Assembly (NCBI GenBank): GCA_017458885.1 | Contig: JAFSZQ010000048.1 | Coordinates: forward strand, 1-9,900 | Direction: 5' to 3' | DNA: 9,900 nucleotides | Origin: Oscillospiraceae bacterium | Lineage (GTDB): Bacteria; Bacillota; Clostridia; Oscillospirales; Oscillospiraceae | Shown: piece by piece, positions 5,560 through 9,900 of the stretch | Numbering within the stretch: the stretch's first letter is position 1 | Layout: each line of letters begins with the position of its first letter | Notes under the pieces: model-generated | Database searches by the model: none | Told to the model about the DNA's origin: nothing | The model's input: only the letters and a program-made list of their open reading frames with translations | Translations under genes and position numbers: made by a program

Positions 5560-7618
5560 AATTCATCGCACCGGCGCCCAGTTCGAACAGCTCCGCGACG
5601 CGGCTTCGCAGCGCGCCGTGCGCCGCGAGCGCGCCGTCGGCGGCGAGCAGCCGCTCCGCCGCCGCGCGCGAGTCGTGCATCAGCGCCATGTCGCAGGAGA
5701 GATCGGCGACGCGCAGCGACGGCAGCCCGTGCTGGCGCGAGCCGAAGAAGTCGCCGGGCCCGCGGAGCTTCAGATCCTCCTCCGCGATGGCAAAGCCGTC
5801 GTTCGTGCGCGTCATCACCGCGAGGCGCTGCCGATTCTCCTCGCCCGCGTTGTCGGAGATCAGCACGCAGTACGACTTGTGCGCCCCGCGCCCGACGCGC
5901 CCGCGGAGCTGGTGGAGCTGCGAGAGCCCGAAGCACTCCGCGTTCTCGATCAGCATGACCGCCGCGTTCGGCACGTCCACGCCGACCTCGATCACCGTGG
6001 TCGAGACCAGAATATCGACGTCACCCTCGGAGAAGGCGCGCATGACCGCGTCTTTTTCTTTTGGCTTCATCTTGCCGTGGATGGGCGCGACGCGCAGGTC
6101 GGGGAAGACCTCTTTTTGCAGCGTTTCCGCGTAGGCGGTCACCGCCTTGCGCTCGTCGGCAAACCGGACATCTGACGTGTCGTTTTCCGTGACCATCGGG
6201 CAGACGACGTACGCCTGCCGCCCCTCCGCGACCAGCTTGCGCAAAAAGGCGTAGATGCGCGCGTGGTACGACGAGTTCACCGCGAACGTGTCGATCTTCT
6301 GCCGCCCGGGGGGCAGCTCGTCGATGAGCGACACGTCAAGGTCGCCGTAGATCATCAGCGCCAGCGTGCGCGGGATCGGCGTCGCGGACATGACCAGCAG
6401 ATGCGGGTCGTCGCCCTTTGCGCCAAGGCTCGCGCGCTGGTCGACGCCGAAGCGGTGCTGCTCGTCGGTCACGACCAGCCCCAATTTTTGGTATTGCACG
6501 TCCGGCGAGAGCAGGGCGTGCGTGCCGATGGCGAGCGTCAGCGCGCCGCTTTGGAGCTGCTCGAGCACCTCGCGGCGCGCCTTCGCCTTCGTCGCGGCGG
6601 TCAGCAGCGCGCAGCGCACGCCCAAGCCCTCCAGCAGCGGCGCGAGCGTGTGATAGTGCTGCTCCGCCAGAATTTCCGTCGGCGCCATGAGCGCGCTTTG
6701 CAGCCCGCTTTGCGCCGCGAACCAGACCGCCGCCGCCGCGACCATCGTCTTGCCGGAGCCGACGTCGCCCTGCACGAGGCGGTTCATCGGACGCCCCGAC
6801 GCCATATCCCGCGCGCAGTCCTCGATCGCGCGCTTTTGCGCGCGCGTGAGCGCGAACGGGAGCGCGGCGTAAAACGGCGCGAGGTCGGTATTTTCACACC
6901 GCTGCCCCGCGACGGCGGCGCGCCGCTCGCGCAGCAGGCGCAGCCCCAGCGTCAGCAGGAACAGCTCCTCGAACACCAGCCGCCGCCGCGCGACGGCAAG
7001 GGCTTCCTCGTCCGCGGGGAAGTGGACGTTCTCGTAGGCGTAGCGGACGTGGCAGAGCCGATGCGCCTGCCGCACGTCCTCGGGCAGGAAGTCCGTCAGG
7101 TCGTCGGCGCAGGCGTCCAGCCCCTGACGCACGGCATGGGAGAGCAGGGTTTGGCTCACGCCCGCGGTCAGCGGGTAGATCGGCACGATGCGCCCCGTGA
7201 CGCGGTTCTCGCCCGCGCGCTCGAAGAGCGGGTTCGTCATCTGCTTGCGCAGAAGCGTGCCCTCGGCCCTGCCGTAGAAGACGTACTCCTCGCCGGTGTG
7301 GAAGGTGTTTTTGAGATAGGCTTGGTTGAAATAGGTGAGGTCGAGCGCCGCCGACTCGTCCACGACGCGGAGCTTCACGAGGTCGAGCCCCTTGCGGACG
7401 TGGGACAGCCGCGGCTCGTCCGCGACGACGGCGCGGACGCAGGCGCTCTCGCCCGCGACGAGGTCGGCGATGCGCTTGTATGCGCGCCTGTCCTCGTAGG
7501 TGCGGGGGAAGTAGGAGATCAGGTCGCGCAGGTTCGCGATCCCCAGCTTTTGCAGGACTTTCGCGCGCTGCTCCCCGATCCCCTTGATATAGCGCACGTC
7601 GGTCGAAAAATCAGCCAT
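5558..7618 (-). CDS. recG: ATP-dependent DNA helicase RecG
   Basis: Double-strand DNA translocase that reverses stalled replication forks and processes branched recombination intermediates in the cytoplasm. The 686 residues match the family (about 680-690). The N-terminal wedge/OB domain (about 1-240) begins with VRYIKGIGEQRAKVLQKLGI (8-27), typical of RecG. The helicase core follows: Walker A GDVGSGKT (284-291), motif II DEQH (385-388), SATPIPRT (411-418), STTVIEVGVDVPNA (539-552) and motif VI QLRGRVGRG (570-578). All motifs are intact, so it should be active. The ATG is 3 nt after the folA stop, with a modest GAAGG ribosome binding site inside the folA end, so it is translated as part of the thyA-folA-recG string. 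The downstream membrane-protein gene begins 11 nt after its stop. Confidence 0.97.
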   Translation of the reverse strand: MADFSTDVRYIKGIGEQRAKVLQKLGIANLRDLISYFPRTYEDRRAYKRIADLVAGESACVRAVVADEPRLSHVRKGLDLVKLRVVDESAALDLTYFNQAYLKNTFHTGEEYVFYGRAEGTLLRKQMTNPLFERAGENRVTGRIVPIYPLTAGVSQTLLSHAVRQGLDACADDLTDFLPEDVRQAHRLCHVRYAYENVHFPADEEALAVARRRLVFEELFLLTLGLRLLRERRAAVAGQRCENTDLAPFYAALPFALTRAQKRAIEDCARDMASGRPMNRLVQGDVGSGKTMVAAAAVWFAAQSGLQSALMAPTEILAEQHYHTLAPLLEGLGVRCALLTAATKAKARREVLEQLQSGALTLAIGTHALLSPDVQYQKLGLVVTDEQHRFGVDQRASLGAKGDDPHLLVMSATPIPRTLALMIYGDLDVSLIDELPPGRQKIDTFAVNSSYHARIYAFLRKLVAEGRQAYVVCPMVTENDTSDVRFADERKAVTAYAETLQKEVFPDLRVAPIHGKMKPKEKDAVMRAFSEGDVDILVSTTVIEVGVDVPNAAVMLIENAECFGLSQLHQLRGRVGRGAHKSYCVLISDNAGEENRQRLAVMTRTNDGFAIAEEDLKLRGPGDFFGSRQHGLPSLRVADLSCDMALMHDSRAAAERLLAADGALAAHGALRSRVAELFELGAGAMN

Positions 7619-7621
7619 GCG

Positions 7622-8095
7622 TCACGCCTTCACATAGTCGACGTATTGGAACCGCAGCCCGTTTTCCTCCATGACCCCGCTCTCCGACGCGACGCGCCAG
7701 TCGGGGTGGACGTCGAGGTTGGGAAAGAAGCTGTCCGCCTCCGGCGCGGCGAAGACCTTCGTCACCAGCGCGCGAGCGCAGTCGGGCAGCAGCAGCGTGT
7801 AGACGCTCGCGCCGCCGATGACGACCGCGTCGCCGCCCGCGAGCGCGAGCGCCTCCTCCCGCGTGCGCGCCGTCTCCGCGCCGGGGATGGGCGCTTCACT
7901 GCGGGTCAGGACGACGTTTCGCCGCCCCGGCAGCGGCTTGCCGCCGGGGAAGGTTTTTAGCGTGCGCGAACCTAAAATAACGGTTTTGCCGAGGGTCAAG
8001 GCGCGGAAGCGCCGCAGATCGGCGGAGAGGCGGAACAGCAGGTCGCCGCCGAGACCGATGCCCCAGTTTTCGCTGACACAGACGATGGCTTGCAT
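7622..8095 (-). CDS. folA: Dihydrofolate reductase
   Basis: Reduces dihydrofolate to tetrahydrofolate with NADPH, regenerating the cofactor consumed by ThyA, encoded just upstream. It has 157 residues, a normal bacterial length. Landmarks: NWGIG (10-14), LSADLRRF (23-30) with the catalytic acid Asp26 (Asp27 in E. coli), LPGRRNVVLTR (55-65) with the folate-binding Arg58, and VIGGASVY (92-99) with the cis Gly-Gly. Two usual residues differ: the Met20-loop Trp is Phe21, and the NADPH-phosphate motif GRxT reads GSRT (42-45). The start is ATG 8095 with GAGGAG 6 nt upstream; an in-frame TTG at 8116 would overlap thyA and has no such site. The thyA stop is 10 nt upstream and recG begins 3 nt downstream. 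Confidence 0.95.
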   Translation of the reverse strand: MQAIVCVSENWGIGLGGDLLFRLSADLRRFRALTLGKTVILGSRTLKTFPGGKPLPGRRNVVLTRSEAPIPGAETARTREEALALAGGDAVVIGGASVYTLLLPDCARALVTKVFAAPEADSFFPNLDVHPDWRVASESGVMEENGLRFQYVDYVKA

Positions 8096-8101
8096 AGGCT
8101 T

Positions 8102-8107
8102 CTCCTC
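8102..8107 (-). promoter_or_regulatory. folA: Ribosome binding site of folA fused to the thyA stop codon
   Basis: GAGGAG on the minus strand overlaps the thyA TGA (8106-8108) and lies 6 nt before ATG 8095. It decides that start against the upstream in-frame TTG at 8116. Confidence 0.85.
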
Positions 8108-8936
8108 AAATCGCAATGGGTATCTTGTCCTCGAACGACGCGTATTCGTAGCCCTCCAGCGTAAAACTGTCCTTCGTGAACGAATAAAAATCCGTCACCG
8201 TCGGATCGACCGTGAATTTGGGCGCGGGATGCTCCAGCTCGCGGAGCATCCTCTCGATGATGGGGATGTGGCGGTCGTAGATGTGGCAGTCCGCGATGAC
8301 GTGCACCAGCTCGCCCGCCTTGAGCCCGCTGACCTGCGCGAACATATGCACCAGCACCGCGTACTGCACCACGTTCCAGTTGTTCGCCGCCAGCATATCC
8401 TGGCTGCGCTGGTTCAAAATGGCGTTGAGCGTGCCGCCCGAGACGTTGAACGTCATCGAGTACGCGCAGGGGTAGAGCGCCATCTCGTGCAGGTCGGCGA
8501 AGTTGTAAAGGTTCGTCAGGATGCGGCGCGAGGCGGGGTTGTGCTTCAGGTCGTACAGCACGCGGTCGACCTGGTCCATGTCGCCCTCGGGGTAATGGTG
8601 CTTCACGCCGAGCTGGTAGCCGTAAGCTTTGCCGATGCTGCCGTTCTCGTCCGCCCATGCGTCCCAGATGTGGCTCGAGAGGTCGTGGACGTTGTTCGAC
8701 TTCTTCTGCCAGATCCACAGCAGCTCGTCCACCGCGCTTTTCCAGTAGGTGCGGCGCAGCGTCAGGATCGGGAACTCTTTTGAGAGGTCGTAGCGGTTCA
8801 CGACGCCGAATTTCTTGATCGTGTGCGCGCTCGTTCCGTCCTCCCAGTGCGGGCGGACGGTCAGGTCGTCGTCGCGGACGCCGTTGTTCAGGATGTCAAG
8901 GCAGGTCTCGCGGAAGATTCGGTCGGCAAGCGCCAT
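8106..8936 (-). CDS. thyA: Thymidylate synthase ThyA, Bacillus subtilis/phage phi3T subtype
   Basis: Makes dTMP from dUMP with methylene-tetrahydrofolate, giving dihydrofolate for FolA. It has 276 residues. The catalytic cysteine is Cys157 in MALYPCAYS (152-160); the dUMP-phosphate arginines are Arg137-Arg138 in NPASRRI (133-139) and Arg177 in NQRSQD (175-180). Asn188 of NNWNVVQYA (185-193) and DCHIYDRH (216-223) complete the nucleotide site. ELLWIWQKKSN and SHIWDAW (71-95) resemble the B. subtilis ThyA/phage phi3T subtype more than E. coli ThyA. Cys157 is followed by Ala, where E. coli has His. The usual Gly before the DxHxY motif is Ala215. The start ATG is 8 nt after AAGGAGG (8945-8951). 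Its stop overlaps the folA ribosome binding site. The paired folA supports a ThyA, not ThyX, economy. Confidence 0.96.
   Translation of the reverse strand: MALADRIFRETCLDILNNGVRDDDLTVRPHWEDGTSAHTIKKFGVVNRYDLSKEFPILTLRRTYWKSAVDELLWIWQKKSNNVHDLSSHIWDAWADENGSIGKAYGYQLGVKHHYPEGDMDQVDRVLYDLKHNPASRRILTNLYNFADLHEMALYPCAYSMTFNVSGGTLNAILNQRSQDMLAANNWNVVQYAVLVHMFAQVSGLKAGELVHVIADCHIYDRHIPIIERMLRELEHPAPKFTVDPTVTDFYSFTKDSFTLEGYEYASFEDKIPIAI
8227..8251 (-). repeat. Perfect 9-bp inverted repeat inside thyA
   Basis: GGATGCTCC (8227-8235) and GGAGCATCC (8243-8251) are perfect inverted copies separated by 7 nt. In the thyA mRNA they would form a GC-rich hairpin about 120 nt before the stop codon. There is no T-run, so it is not a terminator. 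A role in mRNA structure is possible, but coding constraint or chance in GC-rich DNA is the simpler view. Confidence 0.5.
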
Positions 8937-8951
8937 GGCGGCAGCCTCCTT

Positions 8952-9650
8952 TTATTTCGTTTTGCACCCCGCCGCGCGGAGCGCGCCGAGCGCCAGCTCC
9001 AGCGTCGGGTCGGCGTGGGGATAGTCGAGATGATACAGGTCGAACGCGAGGGGCAGCTCCGTGCAGCCGAGGATCAGCGTCTGCGCGCCGCGCGCGAGCA
9101 GGGCTTCGCATACCGCGCGGAACGCCGTCGCGTCGCAGGCCGTGTCGCCCGCCTTCACGCCGCGATAGATCAGCTCCATCACCGCCGCCTGCCCCGCCGC
9201 GTCCGGCGTCAGCAGCGTCACGCCGCTGCCGTCGAACGCCTTCTGATACACGCCCGTTTGCACCGTGCCGTCGGTCGCGAGCAAGCCCGCCGATTTCACG
9301 CCGCGCGCGAGCAGCGCGTCGCGCGTCAGCGCGAGCATATGCAGCACGGGGACGCTTACGCCCGCCGCGACCGCGTCGTAAAAGCAGTGCGCGGTGTTGC
9401 AGGGCATGACCAGCAGCTCCGCGCCGACGCCGACGAGACGGCGCGCGCTCTTGACCAGCTCCGGCACGGGGTCGGCGCCGCCGTGGAGCAGCGCCGCCGT
9501 GCGGTCGGGGATGGCGGTGTTCGAGTCGATGACGACGCGCGGGTGCTCCTGGTCGGTCGCGGCGTCGCAGTGCTCGACGAGCTTGCGGTAGAGGTCGGCG
9601 GTCGCGAGCGGCCCCATGCCGCCGATGACGCCGATGGTCTTCTCAGCCAT
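8952..9650 (-). CDS. Aspartate/glutamate racemase family protein
   Basis: Cofactor-independent PLP-free racemase of the Asp/Glu/hydantoin superfamily, most like aspartate racemase (D-/L-aspartate interconversion); 232 residues is a typical length. The N-terminal [17 protein letters not shown] (5-21), [13 protein letters not shown] (39-51), MPCNTAH (82-88) and [10 protein letters not shown] (192-201) are the family signatures. Cys84 and Cys196 form the two-cysteine acid/base pair. Substrate could also be glutamate or a related compound; sequence alone does not settle it. The ATG overlaps the end of the upstream phosphorylase gene by 8 nt, with only a weak purine-rich stretch before it, so translation depends on coupling. 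Its TAA is followed immediately by the thyA ribosome binding site, with 15 nt between the genes. Confidence 0.92.
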   Translation of the reverse strand: MAEKTIGVIGGMGPLATADLYRKLVEHCDAATDQEHPRVVIDSNTAIPDRTAALLHGGADPVPELVKSARRLVGVGAELLVMPCNTAHCFYDAVAAGVSVPVLHMLALTRDALLARGVKSAGLLATDGTVQTGVYQKAFDGSGVTLLTPDAAGQAAVMELIYRGVKAGDTACDATAFRAVCEALLARGAQTLILGCTELPLAFDLYHLDYPHADPTLELALGALRAAGCKTK

Positions 9651-9900
9651 TCGCCCGATCCCGCGCGATGACGAGCTTGAGCGCCTCGACCGCGACCTTG
9701 ACGGCGGCGGAGGTGTCCTCGCTCATGTCCTGATCCAGCCCCGCCTTCTCGCGCTCCTGGTTCCAGACGACGTGGAAGCACGAGCCGCAGCGGACGTGCA
9801 GCGCCGCCGCCACGACGAACAGCGCGGCGGATTCCATCTCGCTTGCCTTGACGCCGAGGCGCTTCCAACTCTCCCACTTGTTCAAAAGCTCGTAGTAGAC
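9643..9900 (-). CDS. Uridine phosphorylase family protein (partial, 5' end missing)
   Basis: The C-terminal 85 residues of a nucleoside phosphorylase; the N-terminal part lies beyond the right edge. The signature [15 protein letters not shown] carries the EMES motif that binds the ribose in uridine phosphorylase and other PNP/UDP-family enzymes. The ending ([18 protein letters not shown]) resembles the tail of E. coli Udp (HAVKIVVEAARRLL). Such enzymes split uridine with phosphate into uracil and ribose-1-phosphate in pyrimidine salvage. Without the N-terminal two thirds, a purine or deoxynucleoside preference cannot be excluded. The TGA (9643-9645) lies inside the racemase gene, an 8-nt overlap indicating one transcript. 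Confidence 0.85.
   Translation of the reverse strand, partial: VYYELLNKWESWKRLGVKASEMESAALFVVAAALHVRCGSCFHVVWNQEREKAGLDQDMSEDTSAAVKVAVEALKLVIARDRANG

Noticed and set aside
4830..6134. Long plus-strand open frame of 434 codons antisense to recG and the membrane protein gene
   Set aside because: Its product is Arg/Ala/Glu-rich with no recognisable domain, as expected of an antisense frame in GC-rich DNA. The minus strand holds clear gene families over the same bases.
6263..7960. 565-codon plus-strand open frame antisense to recG and folA
   Set aside because: Low-complexity Arg-rich translation without motifs; recG and folA motifs on the other strand are intact.

Overview
The window is very GC-rich (by eye about two thirds G+C) and densely packed with genes. 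Most genes have strong AGGAGG-type ribosome binding sites. Gene content and protein styles (B. subtilis-like xanthine phosphoribosyltransferase, B. subtilis/phage phi3T-type ThyA, MntP, stand-alone NnrD, and a signal-less GH13 enzyme) point to a high-GC member of the Clostridia (Firmicutes/Bacillota), probably a gut or other anaerobic lineage. The genus cannot be told from the sequence. No tRNA, rRNA, CRISPR array, insertion sequence, phage gene or attachment site was seen, and no gene-free stretch exceeds about 180 bases. This is core-genome housekeeping DNA, not a mobile or defence island.

Layout. (1) 1-819, minus: nnrD, repair of hydrated NAD(P)H, cut by the window's left edge. (2) 820-904: divergent promoter region. 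(3) 905-2156, plus: a TSUP-family anion exporter, then moaC of molybdenum cofactor synthesis, 13 nt apart. (4) 2167-2745, minus: mntP manganese efflux pump, tail-to-tail with moaC and sharing a hairpin terminator with it. (5) 2746-2919: a second divergent promoter region. (6) 2920-4804, plus: xpt (xanthine salvage), then a cytoplasmic GH13 alpha-glucan hydrolase, 13 nt apart. (7) 4809-9900, minus: one tightly packed gene string. In transcription order it is a uridine phosphorylase-family gene (5' end outside the window), an aspartate/glutamate racemase-family gene, thyA, folA, recG, and a cysteine-rich integral membrane protein of unknown function. Its promoter lies outside the window.

How the genes fit together. 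ThyA and FolA form the dTMP/tetrahydrofolate cycle: ThyA oxidises methylene-THF to DHF and FolA reduces it back. Uridine phosphorylase feeds pyrimidine salvage, and RecG restarts and repairs the replication forks that use the dTTP. The membrane protein, translationally coupled to recG, is the main unknown.

The most unusual signals are regulatory. The two genes that start with poor or no Shine-Dalgarno sequence (the TSUP exporter and mntP) both have a good -10 box only 8-11 nt before the ATG, which suggests leaderless mRNAs. For mntP this leaves no room for the manganese riboswitch commonly found upstream of this family, and xpt likewise has too short a leader for a purine riboswitch. I found no convincing previously undescribed system beyond these points and the unknown membrane protein.
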